Assembly (NCBI GenBank): GCA_021186555.1
Contig: JAJKFL010000005.1
Location: forward strand, 6,527,678-6,591,677
Direction: 5' to 3'
Length of the DNA stretch: 64,000 bases
Origin: Reticulitermes speratus
Lineage: Eukaryota > Arthropoda > Insecta > Blattodea > Rhinotermitidae
The position numbers and the translations under genes were made by a program. Numbering within the stretch: the stretch's first letter is position 1; every line of letters starts with the position of its first letter. The notes under the pieces were generated by a model that saw only the letters and a program-made list of their open reading frames with translations, searched no databases and was not told the origin of the DNA. This document shows, in pieces, positions 55,087 to 64,000 of this stretch.

Positions 55087-56210
55087 ACTTCTGTATAATT
55101 AAACTAAGTGTAAGACACAAATTGCACTGGCACTCAGGGAACACATGTATAAGATGCTATATTAAGTACCTAAGCACTTTCTTTTCTTATCGGTTACGTT
55201 CCTATGTGAACGGGTGGAAATTATTCACACAATGTGGCAGTAAAACTGTGAGATTAACGCAGATGGAAGGAAGTTACAGTGGTGGGATAAGATACTGACA
55301 GAAAACCCAGTCGATGTGGGAAATTATCAAAGTAAATGTGGAAATAAGACTACCCATGCAGATCAAAGAACATCTCACAGACCATGAAAAAGATGCGTAA
55401 CATTACAGTACATGTAACATAGCTACCACAAATTTAAATGTTTCTCCCGTATTCGGATTACAGCCGAACCAAAACACGCAGCTTGACACCACATTAGTAT
55501 ATTCCGTGCACAAACCGAAAAGTCTGAAAGAAAGGGTAGATCTACATTAAATACTTATATGGATCAAGGTGAAATCCATGAAAATGCCAAAAAAAAACAC
55601 ACAATTAATTACTACATATTCAAAACTGGCAATTTACTGATGAAGTACGAGATAAACTTCAAAACACACCCATGTGCCAGAGTTTTTACGAACAAAAGGA
55701 AACCAACTGAAGGCTATGTATATCGAATGTGGATCTCAGCGACCTGCCTGCACGACACAGTTACGTGTCACGTGTTGTTACCGCACACGGTCCATGCAGG
55801 CAAACGTATAGGATTCACAGTGCAAGATTTCAAGTCATGCCTGAGATTAGTTTTCTGTGAGGATCATGATTTGGCTGGCGTTCTACTGAGGACCGCTGCG
55901 GTAACCACACTATAGGCCTAAAATGGCGGACGTTATGCGTCCCAATGGCGCAAACACAAATTACAAAGCAAGTTACATTTGTAGCAACAGACAATAAGTT
56001 CTTACCATATGATATAATTAACAATTAGTTCCTTCAAGATCAGATGTGCTTTTCCCTGCATTCATGGGAAAGTGAACCCGCAGCAACTCTCCCTCGTACA
56101 CTACAATTATACAACTATTGTTTTGGCGTCCAGCAATAATAGCTTTTCAAGTAATAAGTCATGCACGTATGAGAGCTGTATACTCTTAGCCATTAACTTC
56201 ACTTACGGGT
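55087..56210. other. Unannotated stretch with an unrecognised 118-codon frame
   Basis: A forward frame at 55559-55915 encodes a 118-residue peptide with several Cys and His residues but no pattern I recognise. Not called as a gene. Confidence 0.4.
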
Positions 56211-56830
56211 ACTTACTGACAGCAGTCATAACCCCCATTTCAATGACACCCAAAACACTTACTGGCAGCAGTCATAACCCCATTTCAATGATAACTACAC
56301 ACTTACTGACAGCAGTCATAACCCCATTTCAATGACAACTACACACTTACTGACAGCAGTCATAACCCCAATTTCAGTAACACCCACGCAATTACTGACA
56401 GCAGTCATAACCCCATTTCAATGACAACTACACACTTACTGACAGCAGTCATAACCCCATTTCAATGACAACTACACACTTACTGACAGAAGTCATAACC
56501 CCCATTTCAGTAACACCCCACGCAATTACTGACAGCAGTCATAACCCCCAATTCAATGACAACCACACTCTTACTGACAACAGTCACAACCCCCATTTCA
56601 ATGGCATTTACACACTTACTGACAGCAGTCATAAGCCCCATTTCAATGACACCCAAGCAATTACTGGCAGCAGTAATAACCCCATTTCAATGATAACTAC
56701 ACACTTACTGACAGCAGTCATAACCCCCATTTCAGTGACACACCACGCAATTACTGACAGCAGTCATAACCCCATTTCAATGACAACAACGCACGTACTG
56801 ACAGCAGTCATAACCCTCATTGCAATGAAC
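56211..56830. repeat. ~45-bp minisatellite, ~13 degenerate copies (TR9)
   Basis: TTACTGACAGCAGTCATAAC plus CCCATTTCAATGACAACTACACAC. Unit length varies from 44 to 47 because of CCCC/CCCCC and ACACCCA insertions. Frames of 87 and 151 codons across it are repeat translations. Confidence 0.93.
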
Positions 56831-57089
56831 ACCCACGCGCTTTTCACCACTCAAAACTACGTGATTCAAGATTTTTCCCATTCCATTTTGGTTAATCTTC
56901 ACACACAGCAGCTTGGATAATAAAAGAATGTATCAGAAATATATCTTCCTCAGTTATCTTTACTCCCTAAATCATCATTATAATCAAATATTCCGGAACT
57001 ACGTACAATTTCTATGTTGGAAGAAATCATACGTACATTACAGAAATATTTTTCCCCATTTTATAAAATAGGGCGTTAAAATAGGGTAA

Positions 57090-57245
57090 AAAGCAAAGGT
57101 CAACCCATGACATGCCTCTACAGGCACAGAGGGAAGGCAGAGGTATAGCGCAACCTAATCGCAGCACGGAAGAAGGTGGTGAGCACCACGCTCCGGGCGC
57201 TTTACCCCCGGAAAAGAAAAGGTACCCATTCTACAGGAGGCTGGA
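57090..57245 (-). mobile_element. SINE-B copy, tail half
   Basis: Reverse strand: AAAGCAAAGGTCAACCCATG, GCAGAGGTATAGCGCAACC, CGCTTTACCCCCGGAAAAG, CCATTCTACAGGAGGCTGG, stopping before the head. Diverged. Confidence 0.82.
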
Positions 57246-58194
57246 AATCATTGGTACACCAAATTCTGACAAGACTGAAATACTGGTCTGAATAATCGAA
57301 ACAGCCACTGTTCTAGAACTAAAACAGACCTACATATACTCGTCTTCACCTAACTGTGTACAACCCACCTATTTTCGTTCAATCTGTTGGCACTCCGCTT
57401 AAGAGAACAAGATTAAATCAAGAACGATATGTTCACGGCCAAATATTGCAACGCTGACAGAAAGTAGCAAGCAATGAAGCAATTTGTTAAAGTTTAGGAA
57501 GGCTACGTCACCTCGCATCTCATCCTCGAGTGACTGACAAGCAGAAGAGAGCTACCGTACTGCATCATATCCTGCTAAGCTCATCAACCAAGACCTGGTG
57601 TCTTTATTGTACTCTCAGCTCTTCACTGTGTACATATGTGATATCTTTAAGTTCTTCAGCAGACTCCACTACGAATTCACGGAGTTATTTAAAACAATTA
57701 CTTAAATTCCACTGTCCACACGAACTTGCTGCAAAACTATGGCCTGAAACCTCGGATTTAAGCAAAAAACTAAACAGGAGGAACGCATATATCATGCAGC
57801 GTACATGAGTAACAAAAGAATCTGGCTACCCCTTATTCAAGAGAAATATGTTACACATGGCGAAACACATCATCATCAAGGACCACGCAACATGTCCAAC
57901 ACACTGCACGCCTGTAGGCCTACCTCCAGCAGGCTCTGCGCAATTGCATAATCATATGACTCAGGTCTAAAGTCCGCAAGGCGTAACAAATTAACGTTTC
58001 GGCAACAGAGCGATAAACAATTTTTCCAACATCATAATCACCTTACGTATTATACAGAAATACCTCACGCTAAAGGTCTCAGCAGGTATCTTAGACTGCT
58101 GGCAAACAATACACTGCTGTTTCTTCCCGTTGCTGTAATGAAACAGTCCTATATGCAATAACATCAAGAAATGCGATGTTCAGTATCAGATACA
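57246..58194. other. Unannotated stretch
   Basis: A 92-codon frame at 57530-57808 is unrecognised. No repeats seen. Confidence 0.4.
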
Positions 58195-58237
58195 CAGTCG
58201 AACCCGGTTATAACGACATCGATTTATGCGACACCCA
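58195..58237 (+). mobile_element. pogo/Tigger-like MITE (P1) end fragment
   Basis: CAGTCGAACCCGGTTATAAC and GACATCGATTTATGCGACAC match one P1 terminus. The rest is lost, replaced at 58238 by the GTTGTCCCGAAACGTCGG string shared with 14994-15034. Confidence 0.85.
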
Positions 58238-58603
58238 TATGTTGTCCCGAAACGTCGGTAACAAACTACCATTCAGCGCTCCGTAAAATCTCAGAAGAGA
58301 GCAGATCTTAGGCCTGTAACTGTTGTTAGCCCAAACACTAAGCATTTAATCGCCAGCACTAAGAACAAAAGGAGTGAAAATGAGTTGGTCCCTACACCAC
58401 ATAAATCTGCTGGCATATATAAACTGAGACCCTCATCCACAGAATTCTATGGGCTTCTTCCATCCAGCAACTCTGCACCATGTGCATCCGCATGATGAAC
58501 TAAGATGGTGTTGGAGCGCCAATACTTCCAACCGGTTGGAATATAAGACATTAAGTGAACAGCCGACAGTAGTACAAACACCTAGGTGTAACATTCACTA
58601 ACG
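58238..58603. other. Unannotated stretch starting with a hammerhead 3' half
   Basis: About 58243-58262 repeats the second half of the hammerhead-like site at 14994-15034 and is followed by a similar CTCAGAAGA string. The rest is unrecognised. Confidence 0.35.
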
Positions 58604-59192
58604 CGACGCTTCTCAAATTATGTGTCGCGACACACTGAAGTGTCGCGAGCAATTGCTAGGTATGTCGCGAGAAATTTGACCATCCAAAACGCGATTTACT
58701 AGCTAAATATTTAAAAGTATCATGGCACTGTCGATAGTTGAACGGCATAACATCAAACTCGCATTTGGAGGGAGAAAGAGAAGCGTGCTGCTCGTGTGCG
58801 CATGCGCCATGTGCAGTCGAAGCACCGCATAGCGCCCGACGCGACATGACATAAAGATAAACCCCATTTTCATATTATTTCAATAAGCACATTTTTTCGT
58901 GTCCGTGGTCAGGGGAGTGAGTATATGTCAGGTGTATCGCTGTATGACAATTGTTAATAATAACAAGACAAGTAACGTACGTGTAACGTAATCTTGAGGC
59001 GAGACAGAAGGACAGACACGACGAAGCTAACAGCAGCTTTTCGCAATTTTGCGAACGCGTCTAAACAAGGGGTCACTTACGCTTATCTGTTTTCATTTCA
59101 TTAAAATTCTGTAATTAACATGACAGTGTGTCGCGTAAGTATAAGCAGTTCTTCAAGTGTGTCGCGGCAGAAAAAAAGATTGTGAAACGCTG
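58604..59192. mobile_element. hAT (Charlie-type ends) remnant hosting a repeat A fragment
   Basis: The left end CGACGCTTCTCAAATTATGT, GTCGCGACACACT and the right end AGTGTGTCGCGGCAG...TTGTGAAACGCTG are imperfect inverted repeats of the kind seen in hAT elements. No TSD or transposase survives. Confidence 0.75.
58973..59063 (-). mobile_element. 91-bp deletion derivative of repeat A inside a hAT remnant
   Basis: Joins the ACAAGACAAGTAACGTACGT...TTGAGGCGAG end of repeat A directly to its GACAGAAGGACAGACACGAC, TTTTCGCAATTTTGCGAACG end. About 400 bp of interior is missing compared with 32048-32566. Confidence 0.8.
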
Positions 59193-59299
59193 CCTTAAAG
59201 TGTCGCCACAACACGTTGATTCCTCAGACCTTTCGCATGCTAACGGGTACCGACTGCTTACGTCAAACTAATGTTTTGCGTTTCTCAGTTCACTTAGCC

Positions 59300-59444
59300 C
59301 AGGGGTGCACAAATACCAGGCACCAGATCGCCGTGGCACCTAATATTGGTGGATCCTCAGTACGGAACCTAACCACACGTCACCCATCTGGCGCCTAGAA
59401 TTTTGAGGTGGTTCCTAGATTTCTAAAAAATTTTTACGTCCCCT
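59300..59444. mobile_element. Non-autonomous hAT-like element (Hc), copy 3
   Basis: Starts CAGGGGTGCACAAATACC and ends TTACGTCCCCT, with internal GATCCTCAGTACGGAACC. The flanks ACTTAGCC and ATTTAACC agree at 6 of 8 positions, both differences being transitions, compatible with an old TSD. Confidence 0.85.
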
Positions 59445-59562
59445 ATTTAACCTTTTATCAAACGACCAGGATATGAAGTATCACACAGGGAAATGACTGT
59501 AAATGCTGAATAGAGAAGTACCTGGCTGGAAAGGAGCAATCCTGACAATTCTGAGGTAGGTA

Positions 59563-59935
59563 CAGTGATACCTCGGCTAACGAACATAATTCGTTCCGGA
59601 ATCACATTCGTTAGCCGAAATCTTCGTTAGCCGAAACGTGATTTGCTGTAGGTTTCTATAGAAAATCTCGAACGTAAACAACCCAGTCAGGTTGGTGGGT
59701 CTCCCCTATGTGATGTGGTCAGCTCATTTCTTTGTCACACACATACAGACGGAAAAGATAAGCTCCTGGAATGGCCCGACCGTTCATGTTTGCTGCTTTA
59801 TGTTAGCGCGAGCATCCACTAAAACATTCGTTAGCCGAATCCATATTCGTTAGCCGAGTCCGAAAAACAGCGAAAAGAATCTTCGTTACCCGAAAAATTC
59901 GTTAGCAGGGTCACTCGTTAGCCGAGGTATCACTG
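59563..59935. mobile_element. Tigger-like MITE (P2)
   Basis: CAGTGATACCTCGGCTAACG to CGTTAGCCGAGGTATCACTG, with TA on both sides (59561-59562 and 59936-59937) and repeated subterminal ATTCGTTAGCCGAA motifs, typical of pogo/Tigger ends. No transposase. Confidence 0.93.
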
Positions 59936-60167
59936 TATATGGCAAAGTTTCATGAAGCGCACTTACTAGCGCTTCATGAAACTTTGCCAAGAAAATATGG
60001 GCTCCTGCGAAGCTCAAAGCCTCAACGGACATGTTCCTTCCAACAAACGTCATTCGAATTCACACAAGGTACATGAGACATGATAATGCAATCAATCCAG
60101 CCAAATTTAATGTCTACAAGCTTTATGGTCAAGTGCTTATGTTATTCATACCGTGCACAGTATTATA

Positions 60168-60277
60168 ATTAATACATTAACCAACTTATGCCGAAACATG
60201 TAGGAGCTTATAAGAGTTTTATACTTCTGAATGTATTTCAAAAGTGTATAGATTGGTTAATATATTAATTAATTGAT
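60168..60277. repeat. Palindromic element with hammerhead 3' half
   Basis: Arms TAATTAATACATTAACCAA and TTGGTTAATATATTAATTA enclose GCCGAAACATGTAGGAG. CCGTGCAC lies just upstream (about 60154), as in related elements. The CTGANGA half is absent. Confidence 0.6.
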
Positions 60278-60964
60278 GGTCAAGGTTCAAATCTCGAATG
60301 GGGCCTTCAATGTTCACTACACTACCACATCCAAACATCAAGGAAACGTACACACACGCCAGCATATATCATAACGTTAAGTGGTGAAAGCGTGAAGCTA
60401 ATAAGCCACTTATACCTAATGACAAGTTATAGAATTAGTGTATTTTCAGCTCCATGCCGCAATACACGCTTCACTGCATGCCTTGATGGTACCGTGCACA
60501 TGAACTGTGATAAATTCCCCTTTACTTTAAAGCTCAGTGATTTCCAGGAATCTTGTATTGAGCCAAATACAAACAGTCGTTGTGTCAAATGTAAAAACAA
60601 GCATTAAACAAGAAGCACCATCGAAACAACTGCCAATCTGCGTAAAACAACACACCGACATTCCGCCATTTTATACGTACGTGTGTGTTAACGTTCAGTC
60701 ATACAGTGCAGTGGTACATATTTTTGTTGTTCGCCGTTCACATGTCCAGGTAAATTTTATAATCACTATGTATATAACTTTATCACTTTGGTATATACAA
60801 CATAACTCTCTTTCGAAACTCATGTGTCAAAATCTTCATAGCAGTTAAGTTCAGGTTTCACACACACAAAACCACTCTGTTTCAAGGAGTTTTCGTTTCA
60901 ATCTCATTTCTCCATACACAATAAATTCCATTCACAGATTTTCCTATCATAAATGTGATCAATG
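60278..60964. other. Unannotated stretch
   Basis: Frames at 60392-60607 (71 codons) and 60537-60848 (103 codons) are unrecognised. No repeat signature. Confidence 0.4.
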
Positions 60965-61221
60965 CCGATCCCAGTGGCCGTGCGGTCTAAGGCGTGGGTC
61001 TGCGGCCGCTCGCTTACTGGGATTGTGGGTTCGAATCCCACCGGGGGCATGGATGTCTGTCTCTTGTGAGTGTTGTGTGTTGTCTGGTAGAGGTCTATGC
61101 GACGGGCTGGTCCCTCGTCCAGAGGAGTCCTACCGAATGTGGTGTGTCTGAGTGTGATCGTGAAGCCTCGAAAAATGAGGAGGCCTAGGCCCCCTAGGGG
61201 CTGTCGAGCCATTGGAAAAAA
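60965..61221 (+). mobile_element. SINE-A copy, full-length
   Basis: GCCGATCCCAGTGGCCGTGC through B box GGGTTCGAATCCCACCG to GGGGCTGTCGAGCCATTGG plus poly-A. A short TSD, TGATCAA, flanks it. This copy is close to the family consensus. Confidence 0.95.
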
Positions 61222-62013
61222 AGATATGATCAACAAAATATTACAGTAAAATATTTAAACACAACGTTATTATTTTTTGTAACGTGGTTCCCAGGTAAAA
61301 TTATGTTAATCTTTTGGTTTTCTACTCAGTGGAATGGTTAAATGTTCCGATGTTTCGTAGGAACATACTGCCTCCATCTTCAGGTCGATGCATCCACATG
61401 AACCAGTAAAGCCACCTTGATTAATGTTCCTCTGGAACGTCAGAATATTTAGCCACTACATGGTTCAAAAACTCAAAAAAAAAAAAAATACCATCATTCG
61501 ATCAACAACTGCTATGATAACCTAAAAACTGGTTCTAATAAGCAACATAAATATTCTGGTGGTCAGCGTGTTTGTGTTGTGACTGTGTGTTCTGTTCTAA
61601 GTGCAGTTGTTCTCCCCTTGCAGTCTTTATTGTTTAGCGTTCATTCCATTGGCACATTATCCGATATCGTTTGTTTGCAGTTATTCATCGCACAGTTAGC
61701 AGTCCTCTTTGTGACTGCGTACTTGCAACCGACTTTTATCTCTGTCATCATTTTGTCTGCTTGTTTTCAGTACTTGGCTTTAAGCACCTTTTATTTTATT
61801 CCTATCTGTGGTGTGTTGTGCCCGCTGTCTACTGCTGTACACAATCCTGTATTTCACTTCAAATTACTATGCCTGTCTGATCATGTAAAGTCTGATATAC
61901 CAACAAAGGCTAAGGTACGTGAAATAATTCCTACTGCAGTACTAACGATACAGATGGTAAACACTGTCACGTTGACAATTCTGGTGGACCAGGCATAGCT
62001 TAAGGGTTTAGAC
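61222..62013. other. Unannotated stretch with hydrophobic 139-codon frame
   Basis: A forward frame at 61579-61998 is rich in Leu, Val, Phe and Cys but matches no family I know; it ends 16 bp before the hAT remnant. The reverse strand at about 61340-61395 has a CTGAAGA...ACGAAACATCGG string that weakly resembles the hammerhead core. An A run lies at about 61476-61489. Confidence 0.35.
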
Positions 62014-62524
62014 CAGAGGTGGCCAAACAGTCGATTGCGGCCGCTTTTTTGGTATCTATCAAAATTTATTTGCCGCTTCAGTACGATCAGTAGCTCTTCG
62101 ATTGACAGCAGTTTTTGGATCAATCTACCTCTGCGAAGAAGCCTTCTCCCAGATGAAGATAATTAAATCAAGATACCGAAACCGTCTGACCGATGAACAT
62201 TTAAAGTATTGCCTTCACTTGTGCCTAAGTAATTATGAACCCTCTTTCAGTAAGTTATCGCAAGATATGCAGTGTCATGCATCAACTTCGCAATAGGAAG
62301 GTTAATGAAAAACGCCTTTTAATTATGGTAAATTGTTTTAGTTTGAAAAGATCAATTTTTAATAAATGAAAACAATTGTACTCTTATATGTTTGATGTTA
62401 TTATGCTACTTCATATTTCTTTTCCTAGTTGACGTAATATTTATATGTTATGTACCATGTTAGATCGCGAAAGATTTTCTGTCTTTAAAGTAGATCACAG
62501 GGTCCAAAGGTCTGGCCACCTATG
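62014..62524 (+). pseudogene. hAT element remnant retaining the transposase C-terminal (dimerisation) region
   Basis: Ends CAGAGGTGGCCAAAC and GTCTGGCCACCTATG form imperfect inverted repeats. The forward frame from about 62087 to 62296 reads VALRLTAVFGSIYLCEEAF, SQMKIIKSRYRNRLTDEHL and KYCLHLCLSNYEPSF, matching the C-terminal hAT dimerisation motif (FGS.Y.CE..FS.MK..KS..R.RLTDEHL) of Charlie/ZBED-like transposases. Everything upstream, including the BED finger and catalytic region, is deleted. No TSD was identified. Confidence 0.88.
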
Positions 62525-63331
62525 ATTCAGGCCATCCTGCAGAAATTACTTACCATCTTTTGCCACCTAATGCCAACCCTAAACATACCCGAGACACAAA
62601 GCTTTGTTGCCAGCCAATATCACTACAAGCAATGCTCAGAGTCACAGATGTCAGCATTGCAAAGTGAAATGGCCTAACTTTCAAATCAGTGTCACCTGCT
62701 TATGATATTGTTTTCTTTTATTTTTATCTGTTTGCTTGTCCCTTCACATTGAGATGAAGATGACGATGACAAATGTTACGAAGGTAGGTGTGGTCCCCCT
62801 AAGGTTCAGGGCATGGAGATAGTCAGTCCCCCTGTGCCATAGTACCGACACCCCTGATATCATATATTACAACTTATGACATAACTTTCTACAAACTCCT
62901 TGAAGGCCATACCTGGCTATAAAATTCTGGAAAATTACAAGATTTTTAATATCATGTTATATTCGGACAATGATATATTTTCTTTGAATTATTTCGAATT
63001 ATACAACATTTATGACCTGGTTACAATTATTTCTAATCATTTATAATACACTACTGTAGTGTTAACATCTGTCTCTCTCTTGTTTTAACGTTTTCTTATT
63101 TAACATGAAATCACGAAGAAAAGGGAGGTGGTGTCAAACTTCAAGCTTTAAGAATGCAGGCAAAGTGACATGAAGTTCAAACCTTTAATCAAGTTTCCAG
63201 CCGCACCCACACCATCATCATTATCATCACAATCAACAGCATCACACACTAAGACCTTGGCCTGTTCTGGTTAAGGAATCAAAACAATTCATTCTATCTT
63301 TATTCTGATATAACCGTGCATTTTTTAACAT
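62525..63331. other. Unannotated stretch
   Basis: No recognised gene or repeat. A TAACCGTGCATTTTTTAACA motif at about 63311-63330 precedes the palindrome, as at other family members. Confidence 0.4.
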
Positions 63332-63565
63332 TAATACTGTTTTACACCAACCAAATGCACTTATTTATTTAAAGAACACTAAAATATTCTTTAAATTATT
63401 AGATAAAAACCCCCTACATATATAAAAACAAGCAGTTGTGACACCCCCTGAAGATGGCTTATCGATAAGCCAAAACATATGTAGGAGTTTTTATCTAATA
63501 TTTTAAAGAATATTTTAGTGTTCTTTAAATAAATAAGTGCATTTGGTTGGTGTAAAACAGTATTA
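63332..63565. mobile_element. Palindromic element with hammerhead-like centre
   Basis: Arms of about 85-90 bp, near perfect (TAATACTGTTTTACACCAAC at the left, GTTGGTGTAAAACAGTATTA at the right). The centre at 63444-63486 reads CCCC, CTGAAGA, TGGCTTATCGATAAGCCA (fully self-complementary), AAAAC, ATATGT, AGGAG. G12 of the hammerhead core is replaced by A. The 87-codon reverse frame here is not a gene. Confidence 0.75.
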
Positions 63566-63814
63566 AAATTCATTCTATCTTTTCTGTGACACAGTCTTGG
63601 TATCTTCTGCTCTTTGGAGACTAATGACAGAGCAGATTTGTACTGTGCTTTCAAGCATCCTTTCCAAATAACTATATACAGAATTTAATATTACTGTATT
63701 TACGACTGTTATTTCCAATTTTTTTACTTCCTGTGGCCACTCTGAGGACACGTATTTCTGCCATTGGCCTTCTTCTCATTTCATCTTAATGTCCAGCACT
63801 AAGAGCCATATCAA

Positions 63815-64000
63815 GTAAAGCACAGTTCTCCCTCTGCAGACCATTAAGGCATATGGCAGGGTGGAGGTGTACTTCCAATCATTCATAACCTCAGCACTAT
63901 ATGGAGGTAAGTGGTTAGTTTCATGCCCCTGCCACTTTACCCCCAAGGAAGAGACCCTGGTACCTTCTACATAGGAAGATGAATGGGCCCCAGAGCAGGT
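63815..64000 (-). mobile_element. SINE-B copy running off the window end
   Basis: Reverse strand: AAGTAAAGCACAGTTCTCCC, GGTGTACTTCCAATCATTC, CAGCACTATATGGAGGTAAG, CCACTTTACCCCCAAGG, CTACATAGGAAGATGAATGG, cut at 64000 before the head. Confidence 0.9.

Noticed and set aside
55559..55915. 118-codon gene
   Set aside because: Same reasons: isolated frame without family resemblance or exon signals I can defend.
1..64000. A novel defence or biosynthetic gene system
   Set aside because: There are no clustered intact genes anywhere in the window. The only recognisable proteins are fragments of transposases and LINE polyproteins.

Overview
This 64-kb window is eukaryotic intergenic DNA made almost entirely of repeats. 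It holds no operons, no intact host gene, no rRNA gene, no bona fide tRNA gene and no CRISPR array. The families present fit an insect: tRNA-headed SINEs with clean target-site duplications (TSDs), 3'-end LINE fragments with insect-type endonuclease/reverse-transcriptase C-termini, mariner-like deletion derivatives with DUF4817-type helix-turn-helix N-termini, hAT and pogo/Tigger-like MITEs, and long minisatellite arrays. From memory of the LINE and DUF4817 peptides I would guess a polyneopteran such as a cockroach or termite (Blattodea). That is an inference I could not check by search.

Layout. 1-594: a 45-bp array cut by the window edge. 1-15 kb: interspersed repeat A, SINE-A, SINE-B and SINE-D copies and small DNA transposons, including a SINE-B inserted in another SINE-B with both TSDs preserved. 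15-18 kb: palindromic elements with hammerhead-ribozyme-like cores, and a repeat A copy carrying a 44-bp array of 15 copies. 18-35 kb: LINE fragments, a 113-bp array, hAT and mariner derivatives, a 32-bp array and more SINEs. 35.8-39.9 kb: a 38-bp satellite, about 107 copies. 41.1-44.6 kb: a 39-bp satellite, about 88 copies; both have higher-order structure. 45-64 kb: small arrays (28, 34 and about 45 bp), pogo MITEs, SINE-E copies, hAT remnants and further palindromes.

The transposons interact mainly by nesting. SINE-B and SINE-C share one 3' tail, and SINE-A and SINE-E share another, which suggests at least two LINE partners. The very long open frames, up to 1173 codons, are artefacts of repeat units that are open in several frames. 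The most interesting structure is the set of inverted-arm elements whose centres match much of the hammerhead core. They resemble the hammerhead-bearing pseudo-LTRs described for Penelope-like elements, but this rests on reading alone.

Family names used here (repeat A, SINE-A to SINE-E) are local labels, not database names. Element edges without a TSD are approximate, usually to within about 10-30 bases.
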